From positions 1 to 53,982 of the forward strand of contig CAMAXP010000030.1 of assembly GCA_945862265.1 (NCBI GenBank): a stretch of DNA of 53,982 bases, in the 5' to 3' direction. The notes beneath the pieces were generated by a model. It saw only the letters and a program-made list of their open reading frames with translations. It made no database searches and was not told where the DNA came from. This document shows positions 20,574 to 29,281 of this stretch, in pieces. The position numbers and the translations under genes are program-made. Each line of letters starts with the position of its first letter. Position 1 is the first letter of the stretch. This DNA is from Bordetella parapertussis (lineage in GTDB: Bacteria > Pseudomonadota > Gammaproteobacteria > Burkholderiales > SG8-39).

Positions 20574-21419
20574 TTATTTCTTCTTGGCGCTTTTCTCGGC
20601 GGGCTTCTTCGCCGGCTTGCCGGAGGCCGTCTTTGCGGGACCGGCCACCCAGGCGGGTTTGCGCTTTTCCAGGAAAGAAGCGATGCCTTCGCGGCCTTCC
20701 TTCGACACACGGATGCGCGCGATGCGCTGCGCGGTGTCGTCGATCATCGGGTCCTCGATCGGACCGCGCGACACTACGCGGATCAGGTCCTTGATCTCGC
20801 GCAGCGCGTCCTTGCCGCCCAGAATGATATGGCCGAGCAGTTCGTTGATCTTGTTGTCGAGCTCTTCCGGCAGGCACAGCTCGGAGAGCAGGCCGATCCG
20901 GTAGGCCTCGGCCGCGCTGAACCGCTCGCCAGTGAGGAAGTAGCGATGGGCCATCCGCTCGCCCATTGCGCGCACGACATACGGGCTGATGGTGGCGGGC
21001 GACAGGCCGAGCTTGGATTCCGTCAGCGCGAATTCGGCATCCATCGTGCCCACCGCAATGTCGCAGGCGGCCACAAGCCCTACGCCACCGGCAAACGCCG
21101 GGCCGTGCACGCGGGCGATGGTGGGCTTGGACATCCGGTCCAGCGTCTTCAGCATGGCCGCGAGCGCCCGGGTGTCCTTCAGGTTCTGCTCGAAGGTGTA
21201 GTTCGCCATGCGCTTCATCCAGTTCAGGTCGGCGCCGGCACAGAACGCGCTGCCTGCGCCCATCAGCACGACCGCGCGCACCGAGTCGTCGGCGTCGAGC
21301 TTCTTCAGCGTCTTCGCGAGGTTCGCGATCAGCGAATCGTCGAACGCGTTGCGGATCTCGGGGCGGTTGAGGATGACGATCGCGCAGCCGTTGCGCAGGG
21401 AAACTTCGATATTGGCCAT
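20574..21419 (-). CDS. liuC: Methylglutaconyl-CoA hydratase (enoyl-CoA hydratase/isomerase family) with Lys/Ala-rich tail
   Basis: Hydrates 3-methylglutaconyl-CoA to HMG-CoA. The 281 residues contain the crotonase oxyanion-hole segments GSAFCAGADLNWMKRM and HGPAFAGGVGLVAACDIAVG plus FALTESKLGLSPATISPYV. After the normal family end (FLEKRKPAWV) comes a basic tail of PAKK/AEKSAKKK repeats, about 20 residues, absent from typical homologues and resembling histone H1-like tails. The ATG at 21419 is chosen; the frame is open far upstream only because it overlays the carboxylase beta gene. Confidence 0.9.
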   Translation of the reverse strand: MANIEVSLRNGCAIVILNRPEIRNAFDDSLIANLAKTLKKLDADDSVRAVVLMGAGSAFCAGADLNWMKRMANYTFEQNLKDTRALAAMLKTLDRMSKPTIARVHGPAFAGGVGLVAACDIAVGTMDAEFALTESKLGLSPATISPYVVRAMGERMAHRYFLTGERFSAAEAYRIGLLSELCLPEELDNKINELLGHIILGGKDALREIKDLIRVVSRGPIEDPMIDDTAQRIARIRVSKEGREGIASFLEKRKPAWVAGPAKTASGKPAKKPAEKSAKKK

Positions 21420-21448
21420 GGTCGCTTTCTGTTGTGGTTGGGGGTGCG

Positions 21449-21473
21449 GGGGAAGGCGACGTGAGCCTTCCCC
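21449..21473 (-). other. Intercistronic stem-loop between carboxylase beta and hydratase genes
   Basis: A perfect 9-bp stem, GGGGAAGGC and GCCTTCCCC, with a 7-nt loop lies in the 65-bp gap. No T-run follows in the minus direction, so it is more likely an mRNA processing or stability element than a terminator. Confidence 0.6.
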
Positions 21474-21484
21474 TGCTCGTCTAG

Positions 21485-23092
21485 TCACATACGGAAGACA
21501 CCGAACTTGGTGTCTTCTACGGGAGCATTGAGGGAAGCGGAAATTGCGAGTCCGAGCACACGGCGCGTATCGGCGGGGTCGATCACGCCGTCGTCCCAAA
21601 GGCGGGCGCTGGCGTAGTACGGATGGCCCTGGCGCTCGTACTGGTCGAGGAGGGGCTGCTTGAAGGCGGCCTCTTCCTCGGCCGTCCACTTTCCGCCCTT
21701 GCCCTCGATGCCGTCGCGCTTGACCGTGGCGAGCACGGAGGCCGCCTGTGGGCCGCCGAGCACCGAAATGCGCGCGTTCGGCCACATCCACAGGAAGCGG
21801 GGAGAGTAGGCGCGGCCACACATGCCGTAGTTGCCGGCGCCGAACGACCCGCCGATGATCACCGTGAACTTCGGCACCCGGGCGGTAGCGACCGCCGTCA
21901 CCATCTTGGCGCCGTCGCGGGCGATGCCGCCGGCCTCGTACTTCTTGCCGACCATGTAGCCGGTGATGTTCTGCAGGAACACCAGCGGGATGTTGCGCTG
22001 GCACGCGAGCTCGATGAAGTGCGTGGCCTTGAGCGAGCTCTCGGAGAACAGCACGCCGTTGTTGGCGAGGATCGCCACCGGGTAGCCGTGGATGCGTGCA
22101 AAGCCCGTGACGAGCGTGGTTCCGTAGTTGCGCTTGAATTCGTCGATCTCTGAGCCGTCCACGATGCGCGCGATGACTTCGCGCACGTCGTAGGGCTTGC
22201 GCGTTTCGTTCGGGATCACGCCGTACATGTCCTCGCGCGGGTAGAGCGGCTCTACGCTTTCGCGCACGTCGAGCGTGACGGCCTTCTTGCGGTTGAGGTT
22301 GCCGACGATGTCGCGCGCAATCGACAGCGCGTGCGCGTCGTTCAACGCCAGGTGGTCGACCACGCCCGAGACCTTGGCGTGCATGTCGCCGCCGCCGAGG
22401 TCCTCGGCAGACACGATTTCGCCGGTGGCCGCCTTCACGATCGGCGGCCCGCCGAGGAAGATCGTGCCCTGGTTCTTCACGATGATCGACTCGTCCGACA
22501 TCGCGGGTACGTAGGCGCCGCCCGCAGTGCACGAGCCCATCACCACGGCGATCTGCGGGATGCCCGCCGCCGACATGTTGGCCTGGTTGTAGAAGATGCG
22601 CCCGAAGTGCTCGCGGTCGGGGAAGACGTCGTCCTGGTTGGGCAGGTTCGCACCGCCCGAATCGACGAGGTAGATGCAGGGGAGATTGTTCTGGATCGCG
22701 ATTTCCTGCGCGCGCAGGTGCTTTTTCACGGTCATGGGGAAGTAGGTGCCCCCCTTGACCGTGGCGTCGTTGGCGACGATCACGCATTCGCGACCGGCGA
22801 TACGGCCGATCCCGGTCACGATGGAGGCTGAGGGGACTTCGCCGCCATACATCCCGAAAGCCGCCAGTTGGCCGATCTCGAGGAACGGCGAGCCCGGGTC
22901 GAGTAGGGTGCGCACGCGCTCACGGGGCAGGAGCTTGCCGCGGGCCACGTGCTTCTGGCGCGAGGCCTCGTCGCCACCCATGGTGATCTTCGCGACCTTC
23001 TCGCGCAGGTCGGCGACCAGCGCCTTCATGCGCTCGGCGTTGGCCTTGAAATCGGCCGAGCGCGGGTCGAGCTGGGACTTGAAGACCGGCAT
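21485..23092 (-). CDS. liuB: 3-methylcrotonyl-CoA carboxylase, carboxyltransferase beta subunit
   Basis: Transfers the carboxyl group from biotin to 3-methylcrotonyl-CoA. It has 535 residues, the normal length. The crotonase-like carboxyltransferase motifs are [51 protein letters not shown] and [20 protein letters not shown]. The last motifs and the NITGYMVGK segment match methylcrotonyl-specific beta subunits. The start [12 protein letters not shown] at 23092 shares one base with the rhodanese stop (TGATG). Its partner is the alpha subunit encoded 0.9 kb downstream. Confidence 0.93.
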   Translation of the reverse strand: MPVFKSQLDPRSADFKANAERMKALVADLREKVAKITMGGDEASRQKHVARGKLLPRERVRTLLDPGSPFLEIGQLAAFGMYGGEVPSASIVTGIGRIAGRECVIVANDATVKGGTYFPMTVKKHLRAQEIAIQNNLPCIYLVDSGGANLPNQDDVFPDREHFGRIFYNQANMSAAGIPQIAVVMGSCTAGGAYVPAMSDESIIVKNQGTIFLGGPPIVKAATGEIVSAEDLGGGDMHAKVSGVVDHLALNDAHALSIARDIVGNLNRKKAVTLDVRESVEPLYPREDMYGVIPNETRKPYDVREVIARIVDGSEIDEFKRNYGTTLVTGFARIHGYPVAILANNGVLFSESSLKATHFIELACQRNIPLVFLQNITGYMVGKKYEAGGIARDGAKMVTAVATARVPKFTVIIGGSFGAGNYGMCGRAYSPRFLWMWPNARISVLGGPQAASVLATVKRDGIEGKGGKWTAEEEAAFKQPLLDQYERQGHPYYASARLWDDGVIDPADTRRVLGLAISASLNAPVEDTKFGVFRM

Positions 23093-23502
23093 CAGGCTTT
23101 CTCTTTGTGCGCCGGCTTGTCGGCGACGGGCAGGCCGGCCTTCTTCCACTGGCCGAGGCCGCCTTCGAGGTGCAGCACGTTTTCCACGCCCATCTCGGCC
23201 AGCGTGGCGGCGGACAGCACGCCGCGCCAGTCGGCTGCGCAGTAGAGGATCAGCGTCTTGCCGGGCGCGAACACCGGCTTGTAGTACGGGCTGTCCGGGT
23301 CGACCCAGAACTCGAGCATGCCGCGCGGGGCATGGAAGGCGCCGGGGATCATGCCGTCGCGCTCGAGTTCGCGCACGTCGCGCAAGTCTACGAACACGGT
23401 GTCGGGGTCATCGAGCTTCGCCTTGGCGGCTTCGGGCGTGATGCCCTTGGACTTCTTCTCCGCTTCCGCGATCAGGTCCTTGATGCCTTTCTTCAGTGCC
23501 AT
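23092..23502 (-). CDS. Rhodanese-like domain protein
   Basis: A 136-residue single rhodanese domain: [30 protein letters not shown], then the active-site loop [15 protein letters not shown] with the catalytic Cys, and FLEGGL-type [17 protein letters not shown] at the end. It could transfer sulfur or simply bind anions; the partner is unknown. It is translationally coupled to the carboxylase beta gene and sits 17 bp after a thioesterase gene. Rhodanese genes do occur near liu clusters, but no role in leucine breakdown is established. Confidence 0.88.
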   Translation of the reverse strand: MALKKGIKDLIAEAEKKSKGITPEAAKAKLDDPDTVFVDLRDVRELERDGMIPGAFHAPRGMLEFWVDPDSPYYKPVFAPGKTLILYCAADWRGVLSAATLAEMGVENVLHLEGGLGQWKKAGLPVADKPAHKEKA

Positions 23503-23519
23503 GTCTCCCCCGGTTCCGT

Positions 23520-23954
23520 TCAGTGCGTCACGCGGATGTACGTCAGCGTGTGATGCGTAAAGATGCGTCCCTTGCCGTCGCTGCAGTCGGCGGTGCCGAA
23601 GAAGCGTTTCTTGCCCGCCTTGAGGATGCGCGCCGTGCAGTACACGGTCTTGGCCTTCGCTGGCGCAAGGAACACGGTGTTGAGGTCCGAGGTCAGCGCG
23701 TCGTGCTGCATGCCGAGGGTCGACTTGATCGCGAGCCACATCGCCACGTCCGCCGCGGCGATCAGCGCCGGGCCGTTGACGATGCCGCCGGGGCGCTCGA
23801 GCGACGGGCTGTTGGGCATCGCCACCGTGCATTCGCCGTTCGCGACCCTGACCACGCGGAACTTCCACGGCCTGAGGAACCGCTCGCTGTCGAGCAGGCG
23901 CTGAAGCTCGGCTTTGGAGGCTGCCGGCCTGGCGGGAGTGAGGCGTTTCTGCAT
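23520..23954 (-). CDS. Hotdog-fold thioesterase (PaaI/DUF4442-like)
   Basis: A 144-residue hotdog protein. MPNSPSLERPGGIVNGPALIAAADVAMWLAI spans the central helix where these enzymes bind the acyl-CoA thioester, and DLNTVFLAPAKAKTVYCTARIL follows. It probably hydrolyses a CoA thioester to protect or recycle CoA. A 79-bp AT-rich gap lies upstream, so this gene may start a second transcript of the liu cluster. TAACAT lies six bases before the ATG and no Shine-Dalgarno is visible, a possible leaderless start. Confidence 0.82.
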   Translation of the reverse strand: MQKRLTPARPAASKAELQRLLDSERFLRPWKFRVVRVANGECTVAMPNSPSLERPGGIVNGPALIAAADVAMWLAIKSTLGMQHDALTSDLNTVFLAPAKAKTVYCTARILKAGKKRFFGTADCSDGKGRIFTHHTLTYIRVTH

Positions 23955-24033
23955 GTGTAAATGTTAAACTTTCTATTTGTAAGTCCGCGCCAGGGGCCGA
24001 TATTATGTCAGTTTACTTTCGCGTATTGGAAAA
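23955..24033 (-). promoter_or_regulatory. AT-rich gap inside the liu cluster, probable internal promoter
   Basis: This 79-bp gap is clearly AT-richer than the flanking genes, including AATATTATGTC- and TTAACATTTACAC-type stretches when read on the minus strand. It is the only sizeable break in the liu gene train and probably holds a promoter for the thioesterase-rhodanese-carboxylase genes. No LiuR-type palindrome was found in it. Confidence 0.35.
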
Positions 24034-24708
24034 CTACCAGGGCAGGACCGCGCCGTCGTAGTTGAGGAAGCTGCCGTTCTGGGAAGGCTGCAGCGCGGCG
24101 AGCGTGCCGCGCATGCCTGAGACGCTGGTGCCCACGTCGATGTCGGCGCCCGCGCCGCCCATGTCGGTCTTGACCCAGCCGGGGTGGAACGTGATGCAGG
24201 TGACGCCGTCCGGGCCCAGCACCAGCGACATGTCCTTGAGGGCGGAGTTGAGCGCGGCCTTGCTGGCGCGGTACAGCCAGCCGGCCGTGGCGTTGCGCAG
24301 GCCCATGGACGCCATCCGCGAGGAGATCACCGCGAGCTTGCCCTTGCTGCCGGCCAGCGCTCGGCCGGCCACGGGGACGAGGCGCATGGCGGCCAGCACG
24401 TTGGTACGCATGACCGAGTCGAACTCTTCCAGCGTCGGCGTTTCCAGTTTCTGGCTGCGCGGGCCGTAGACCCCGGCGCAGAAAATGGCCACGTCGAGCT
24501 TTGTGCCGGCAATGCCCGCTTCGAGCGCAGCCGGGGCGCCTGCATCGTTCACGTCAAGCTTGAGCGTGCGGGCGCCGAGCGCCGTGAGCTTGGCGAGGCC
24601 CGCTTCGTCGCGGGCCGTGCCGATCACGTCCCAGTTGTCCGCGCGGTACTGGTGGACGAATTCGTGGCCGATGCCGCGTGAAGCGCCAATGATGAGTGCG
24701 GTCGCCAT
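24034..24708 (-). CDS. Short-chain dehydrogenase/reductase
   Basis: A 224-residue SDR. The NAD(P) motif is [10 protein letters not shown], the structural motif is FCAGVYGP (instead of NNAG), the catalytic Ser is in VISSRMAS and YRASKAALN carries the YxxxK pair. The sequence is of the CsgA/sniffer-like SDR type and the substrate is unknown. Its ATG shares one base with the thiolase stop (TAATG), so it is translationally coupled to the leucine-pathway thiolase. It could reduce a side product, but this is inference. Confidence 0.85.
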   Translation of the reverse strand: MATALIIGASRGIGHEFVHQYRADNWDVIGTARDEAGLAKLTALGARTLKLDVNDAGAPAALEAGIAGTKLDVAIFCAGVYGPRSQKLETPTLEEFDSVMRTNVLAAMRLVPVAGRALAGSKGKLAVISSRMASMGLRNATAGWLYRASKAALNSALKDMSLVLGPDGVTCITFHPGWVKTDMGGAGADIDVGTSVSGMRGTLAALQPSQNGSFLNYDGAVLPW

Positions 24709-25904
24709 TACGCCACCTCGATGGCCATGGCAGTGGCTTCGCCACCGCCGATGCAGAGCGTCGCCACTCCGCGTTTGCCGCCGTACTTGCGCAACGCGCC
24801 GATCAGCGTGACCAGGATCCGCGCGCCCGAGGCGCCGATCGGGTGGCCCAGCGCACAGGCGCCGCCGTGCACGTTGACCTTCTCGTGCGGCAGCTTGTGT
24901 TCATGCATCGCGGCCATCGTGACCACCGCAAAGGCTTCGTTGATTTCGTAGAGGTCCACGTCTGCTGCGCTCCATCCGGTTTTGTCGAAGAGTTTTTGCA
25001 TCGCGCCCACCGGCGCCGTCGTGAACCAGCCCGGCTCCTGCGCATGCGTAGTGTGGCCCGTGATCACCGCAATCGGGGACAGACCCCGTTTTTCGGCGGT
25101 TGAGCGGCGCATCATCACCAGTGCTGCGCCGCCGTCGGAGATCGAGCTCGAGTTCGCGGCGGTCACCGTGCCGTCCTTGGCGAAGGCGGGCTTGAGGGTG
25201 GGGATCTTGTCGAAGTTGGCCTTGAAGGGTTGCTCGTCGGTCTCGATGAACCGCTCGTCCTTGCCGGCCCGGGTCGATGAATTCAGGGCCATGGGCGTGA
25301 TCTCCCAGGCGAACCAGCCTTCCTTGTTGGCTTTCTGGGCGCGCTCGAGCGATTTCACCGCGAAAGCGTCCTGCGCTTCGCGAGTAAACGCGAACTTCTT
25401 CGCGCACTCCTCGGCAAAGCTGCCCATCAGGCGGCCCTTGTCATAGGCGTCTTCGAGGCCATCGAGGAACATGTGGTCCATGATCTGCCCGTGGCCCATG
25501 CGGTACCCGCCACGCGCCTTGGGGAGGATGTAGGGTGCGTTGGTCATCGACTCCATGCCGCCCGCGACCATGATGTCGTTGGTGCCGGCGGCGAGCAGGT
25601 CGTGCGCCAGCATCGCGGCCTTCATGCCCGAGCCGCACATCTTGTTGATCGTGGTGCAGCCGGTGCCGAGCGGCAGCCCCGCGCCGAGGCTCGCCTGGCG
25701 GGCGGGGGCCTGGCCCTGGCCGGCGGGCAGTACGCAGCCCATGATGACTTCCTGCACGTCCGCAGGCTGGATCTTCGCGCGCTCGACAGCGGCGCGGATG
25801 GCGGCCGCGCCCAGCTGGGGCGCGGCAAAGCCCTTGAGCTCCCCCTGGAACGCGCCCATCGGGGTGCGCACGGCGGAGACGATGACGATCGGGTCGGGTT
25901 GCAC
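24708..25904 (-). CDS. Acetyl-CoA C-acyltransferase (thiolase), probably acetoacetyl-CoA thiolase
   Basis: Splits acetoacetyl-CoA to two acetyl-CoA (or makes it), consistent with disposal of acetoacetate from HMG-CoA lyase. The 398 residues carry the nucleophile Cys90 in [10 protein letters not shown], the His in [16 protein letters not shown] and the second Cys in [10 protein letters not shown]. Two features match biosynthetic/catabolic thiolase class II: the start [16 protein letters not shown] and the overall length. It lies 3 bp after the nitronate monooxygenase gene. No CoA-transferase gene for acetoacetate is present in the cluster. Confidence 0.92.
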   Translation of the reverse strand: MQPDPIVIVSAVRTPMGAFQGELKGFAAPQLGAAAIRAAVERAKIQPADVQEVIMGCVLPAGQGQAPARQASLGAGLPLGTGCTTINKMCGSGMKAAMLAHDLLAAGTNDIMVAGGMESMTNAPYILPKARGGYRMGHGQIMDHMFLDGLEDAYDKGRLMGSFAEECAKKFAFTREAQDAFAVKSLERAQKANKEGWFAWEITPMALNSSTRAGKDERFIETDEQPFKANFDKIPTLKPAFAKDGTVTAANSSSISDGGAALVMMRRSTAEKRGLSPIAVITGHTTHAQEPGWFTTAPVGAMQKLFDKTGWSAADVDLYEINEAFAVVTMAAMHEHKLPHEKVNVHGGACALGHPIGASGARILVTLIGALRKYGGKRGVATLCIGGGEATAMAIEVA

Positions 25905-25907
25905 TGT

Positions 25908-27002
25908 CTACTCCTTCACAAATGCGGATGTACGGCGCAGAGCTTCGAGGGTTTCGGCTTCGAGGCGCGCAACGAGTTCGGCGGCCGGCAGCGCCCGGGA
26001 CAGCGCGAGGGCCTGTCCGGCCCACATCGCAAGGAACTCCGGGTTGCCCGCCTTGGCCGAGGCCGCACGCAGCTTCCCCGTGACGCTATTTTGCGCCGGA
26101 AACGCGAGCTGCGCGGCGTCGCGGGCGTTCATTTCGCGGATGAAGCGGTTGGCGATGCCGCGTGCCGGCTTGCCGGAGAATTTTTCGGTGACCGTGGTGA
26201 TGTCTTCGCGGGCTGCGAGCAGGGCGTCCTTGTGGGCCTGGGGCGCGCCGGACTCCGGGCAGGGCAGGAAGGCGGTGCCCAACTGCGCCGCCTGGGCGCC
26301 CAGGGCCAGCACCGCGGCGATGCCGGCACCGTCCATGATCCCGCCGGCGGCAACGACCGGCACCCGCACCGCGCGCACGATGAGCCGGGTCAGTGCCAGC
26401 GTGCCGGTGAGGGACGCGTAGGGGTCGCGCAGGTACGAGCCGCGGTGGCCACCAGCCTCGCCGCCCTGGGCGATGACGAAGTCGAACCCCGTGGCTTCAA
26501 GCTTTTCGGCCTCGGCAACGCAGGTGGCGCTGCCGCCGATGACGATCCCTGCGTCCTTGAGTCGCGTGATGTGTGCTGCGGACAGCCCGTTCAGGTGGAC
26601 CGTGAAGACCCGGGGCCGGATCTTCGCGACTGCATTGACCTGGGCGTCGAAGTCCGGGCCGTAGGGTGCGCGCACGGGTTCAGGCGCAGGCAGGCCGAGT
26701 TCGGCGTAGTACCCGGCGACGCAGGCCAGCGCGTCACGCTGCGCTGCGTCGGGCACGTCTCCCGGCAGCGGCGAGCCGAACAGGTTGATGCCGAACGGTC
26801 GGTCGGTTTTCGCCCGCACGAGCGCGGCCTGCCGCTCCATTTCATCCGGCTGGGTATAGGCGAACCCGAAGGAGCCGAGCGCGCCCGCAGCGGAGCAGGC
26901 TGCCACGAGTTCCGGCGAAGAGGGGCCGCCGGCCATCGGCGCCTGGATGATCGGCGTGCCGGTCTGCAGCAGGTCGCACAGCGGGGTGTGGAGGCGGGCC
27001 AT
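25908..27002 (-). CDS. Nitronate monooxygenase (2-nitropropane dioxygenase family)
   Basis: An FMN-dependent TIM-barrel oxidoreductase of 364 residues starting MARLHTPLCDLLQTGTPIIQAPMAGG. The catalytic-His motif is GFDFVIAQGGEAGGHRG and the FMN phosphate site is VVAAGGIMDGAGIAAVLALGA. Family members oxidise nitronates such as propionate 3-nitronate; FabK-like enoyl reductases are related. It sits between isovaleryl-CoA dehydrogenase and thiolase with 3-5 bp spacings, so it is a true operon member. Its role in leucine breakdown is unclear. Confidence 0.88.
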   Translation of the reverse strand: MARLHTPLCDLLQTGTPIIQAPMAGGPSSPELVAACSAAGALGSFGFAYTQPDEMERQAALVRAKTDRPFGINLFGSPLPGDVPDAAQRDALACVAGYYAELGLPAPEPVRAPYGPDFDAQVNAVAKIRPRVFTVHLNGLSAAHITRLKDAGIVIGGSATCVAEAEKLEATGFDFVIAQGGEAGGHRGSYLRDPYASLTGTLALTRLIVRAVRVPVVAAGGIMDGAGIAAVLALGAQAAQLGTAFLPCPESGAPQAHKDALLAAREDITTVTEKFSGKPARGIANRFIREMNARDAAQLAFPAQNSVTGKLRAASAKAGNPEFLAMWAGQALALSRALPAAELVARLEAETLEALRRTSAFVKE

Positions 27003-27007
27003 AAGGC

Positions 27008-28171
27008 TCACGCGGTTTCGGAGAACAACTCGCGGCCGATCAGCCAGCGGCGGATCTCGCTCGTGCCGGCACCGATCTCGTAGAGCTTGGCGTCGCGCCA
27101 CAGCCGCCCGGTGGGCGACTCATTGATGTAGCCCATGCCCCCCAGCGTCTGGATCGCCTCGCCGGCCATCCAGGTGGCCTTCTCGGCGGCGACGAGGATT
27201 GCGCCGGCAGCGTCCTTACGGGTGGTTTCGCCGCGATCCAGCGCCTGGCCCACTGCGTAAACATAGGCGCGGCAGTAGGAGAACGTGGCGTACATGTCGG
27301 CGAGCTTGCCCTGCATCAGCTGGAATTCGCCGATCGGCTGGCCGAACTGCTTGCGGTCGTGCACGTAAGGGATCACGACGTCGAGGCACGCGGCCATGAT
27401 GCCCAGAGGGCCGCCCGCCAGCACTGCGCGCTCGTAGTCGAGGCCGCTCATCAGCACGTTCACGCCGCGGCCTTCCTGGCTCAGGATGTTTTCGGCAGGC
27501 ACCTCGCAGTCGCGGAACACCAGCTCGCAGGTGTTCGAGCCGCGCATGCCGAGCTTGTCGAGCTTCTGCGCGGTAGTGAAGCCTTTCATCCCTTTCTCGA
27601 TCAGGAACGCGGTGATGCCACGTGGGCCGGCGTTGGAATCGGTCTTGGCGTACACGACGAGGACGTCCGCGTCCGGGCCGTTGGTGATCCACATCTTGTT
27701 GCCGTTCAGCAGGTAGGTGTCGCCGCGTCGCTCGGCGCGCAGCCGCATGCTGACCACATCGGACCCGGCGCCAGGCTCACTCATGGCGAGCGCACCCACA
27801 TGCTCGCCGGAGACCAGCTTCGGGAGGTATTTCCGCTTCTGGGCCTCGCTGCCGTTCCTGTGGATCTGGTTCACGCAGAGGTTGGAGAACGCGCCGTATG
27901 AGAGTCCCACCGAGGCCGAGGCGCGGCTGATCTCTTCCATGGCGACGATGTGCGCGAGGTAGCCCATGGCGGTGCCGCCGTACTCCTCGGAGACGGTGAT
28001 GCCCAGCAGCCCGAGCGCGCCGAGCTTGGGCCACAGGTCCATCGGGAATTCGTTGCTGCGGTCGATTTCATCGGCGCGCGGGGCAATTTCCGCTTCGGCA
28101 AAACGGCGCGCGGTTTCCCGCAGCGCGGCGATGTCCTCGCCATGGTCGAACCTGAGGAACGGGTAGTCCAT
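27008..28171 (-). CDS. liuA: Isovaleryl-CoA dehydrogenase
   Basis: FAD-dependent oxidation of isovaleryl-CoA to 3-methylcrotonyl-CoA, the first dedicated step of the pathway. The 387 residues include the acyl-CoA dehydrogenase signatures [36 protein letters not shown] and [20 protein letters not shown]. The catalytic Glu position [17 protein letters not shown] (around residue 245) is the one used by isovaleryl-specific enzymes, unlike the C-terminal Glu of other family members. It is 12 bp after the thioesterase and 5 bp before nitronate monooxygenase. Confidence 0.95.
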   Translation of the reverse strand: MDYPFLRFDHGEDIAALRETARRFAEAEIAPRADEIDRSNEFPMDLWPKLGALGLLGITVSEEYGGTAMGYLAHIVAMEEISRASASVGLSYGAFSNLCVNQIHRNGSEAQKRKYLPKLVSGEHVGALAMSEPGAGSDVVSMRLRAERRGDTYLLNGNKMWITNGPDADVLVVYAKTDSNAGPRGITAFLIEKGMKGFTTAQKLDKLGMRGSNTCELVFRDCEVPAENILSQEGRGVNVLMSGLDYERAVLAGGPLGIMAACLDVVIPYVHDRKQFGQPIGEFQLMQGKLADMYATFSYCRAYVYAVGQALDRGETTRKDAAGAILVAAEKATWMAGEAIQTLGGMGYINESPTGRLWRDAKLYEIGAGTSEIRRWLIGRELFSETA

Positions 28172-28183
28172 GGGCTGTCTCCG

Positions 28184-28651
28184 TCAGTCGGGATGGTCTG
28201 ACCGGCCGGCCAGCATCATCAGCGTCTGCTGCATCGAGGCGCAGTGCACGCTGCGCCCGTCCTTTTCCGCATACACCTCGGCGCGCGCCACCGTCAGCGT
28301 ACGCCCGGGTCGGATGACCTCCCCGCGGGCCACGAGCCGCTCACCGACGGCGGGGGCGAGGATGTTGATCTTGTACTCCACGGTCACGAGCGAACAATCG
28401 GCCGGCATCAGGCTGTAGGCCGCGTAGCCGCAGGCCGAGTCGGCGATCATGCCGATGATCCCGCCGTGGACGAAGCCCTTCTGCTGCGTGAGGTCGTCGC
28501 GGAACGGGAGCACCACTTCGCAGGTTCCGGCCTCCAGCGCCCCGATCGTGCCGCCGATCAGGGCCATGGCTTTTTGCCGGCCGAAACTTGCGCGGCAGCG
28601 TTCGGCGAAGCCCGGGTCCTTGGGCTGGAAGCGCGCGGCGGGAGCGTTCAT
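28184..28651 (-). CDS. Hotdog-fold thioesterase (PaaI-like)
   Basis: A 155-residue PaaI-type acyl-CoA thioesterase with TQQKGFVHGGIIGMIADSACGYAAYSL, the HGG(x)-Asp active-site helix, and PGRTLTVARAEVYAEKDG. It is the first gene after the LiuR-controlled promoter, about 30 nt downstream of the expected transcription start, and leads directly into isovaleryl-CoA dehydrogenase. It may relieve CoA trapping when acyl-CoA intermediates build up. Confidence 0.88.
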   Translation of the reverse strand: MNAPAARFQPKDPGFAERCRASFGRQKAMALIGGTIGALEAGTCEVVLPFRDDLTQQKGFVHGGIIGMIADSACGYAAYSLMPADCSLVTVEYKINILAPAVGERLVARGEVIRPGRTLTVARAEVYAEKDGRSVHCASMQQTLMMLAGRSDHPD

Positions 28652-28686
28652 CAGGCGGGGCCTTGGGCGGGTCCGGAAAGCGGGGG

Positions 28687-28715
28687 ATTTTGATTGACGT
28701 TTACGTTAACGTCAA
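28687..28715 (-). promoter_or_regulatory. LiuR operator within the liu operon promoter
   Basis: A near-perfect 22-bp palindrome occupies 28694-28715 (half sites TTGACGTT and AACGTCAA around a central ACGT; only two paired positions mismatch). On the minus strand it supplies a -35 TTGACG (28715-28710), 17 bp from a -10-like CAAAAT (28692-28687). A dyad filling the -35/-10 spacer is the classic MerR-family arrangement, and the TTTACG...CGTCAA sequence agrees with the known LiuR motif of proteobacteria. The -35 overlaps the liuR stop codon. Confidence 0.85.
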
Positions 28716-29152
28716 CCGGGCGCGCGGCGGGGTTTGGCGGTTTTCTTCTCGCCGGCGAGGCGCTTCCTGCAGCGCTTCTCGAACAGGACGATCTCCGACA
28801 GCTGCGCCTCGATGTCCTCGCGCTGCTGCTCAAGCTGGCGCTTGTGCGCCTCCAGCACGGCGAGGAATTTTTCCAGCTGCGGGCGCTCGTCGCGGCCGGG
28901 CTCGTACATGTCGACGATTTCGCGGATTTCCGAAAGCGACAGCCCGAGGCGCTTGCCGCGCAGCGTCAGCTTGAGTCGGGTGCGGTCGCGCAGCGAATAG
29001 ATGCGCCGCTGGCCTTCGCGGGCGGGAGACAGCAGGCCCTCGGCCTCGTAGAAGCGGATCGCACGGGGGGTGACGTCGAACTCGCGCGCGAGCTCGCTGA
29101 TCGAGTATTCGCCCGGGTCCTTGTCTTTTTCGTTCGAGGGGGAGGCAGGCAT
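28712..29152 (-). CDS. liuR: MerR-family transcriptional regulator LiuR
   Basis: Controls branched-chain/leucine catabolism genes. The 146 residues start with a winged-helix domain (YSISELAREFDVTPRAIRFYEAEGLLSPAREGQRRIYS), followed by LRGKRLGLSLSEIREIVDMY and a long coiled-coil dimerisation helix with QLEQQREDIEAQL. A basic tail (KKTAKPRRAPG) ends the protein. It lies directly upstream of the liu operon in the same direction, and the operator overlaps its stop codon. The promoter of liuR itself should lie in 29153-29281; no second palindrome was seen there. Confidence 0.9.
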   Translation of the reverse strand: MPASPSNEKDKDPGEYSISELAREFDVTPRAIRFYEAEGLLSPAREGQRRIYSLRDRTRLKLTLRGKRLGLSLSEIREIVDMYEPGRDERPQLEKFLAVLEAHKRQLEQQREDIEAQLSEIVLFEKRCRKRLAGEKKTAKPRRAPG

Positions 29153-29281
29153 GAGTTTCGAAGAGTTCGATTGCCGGGATGCTGCGGCGCGGCGATAATC
29201 CAGCCAGACGGCCCTGCTTTGCTCCGCGTCGTCCCGCGCATTCTAGCCGAGCGCGGCATCCCAGACTCCGAGGCCCTGCCG

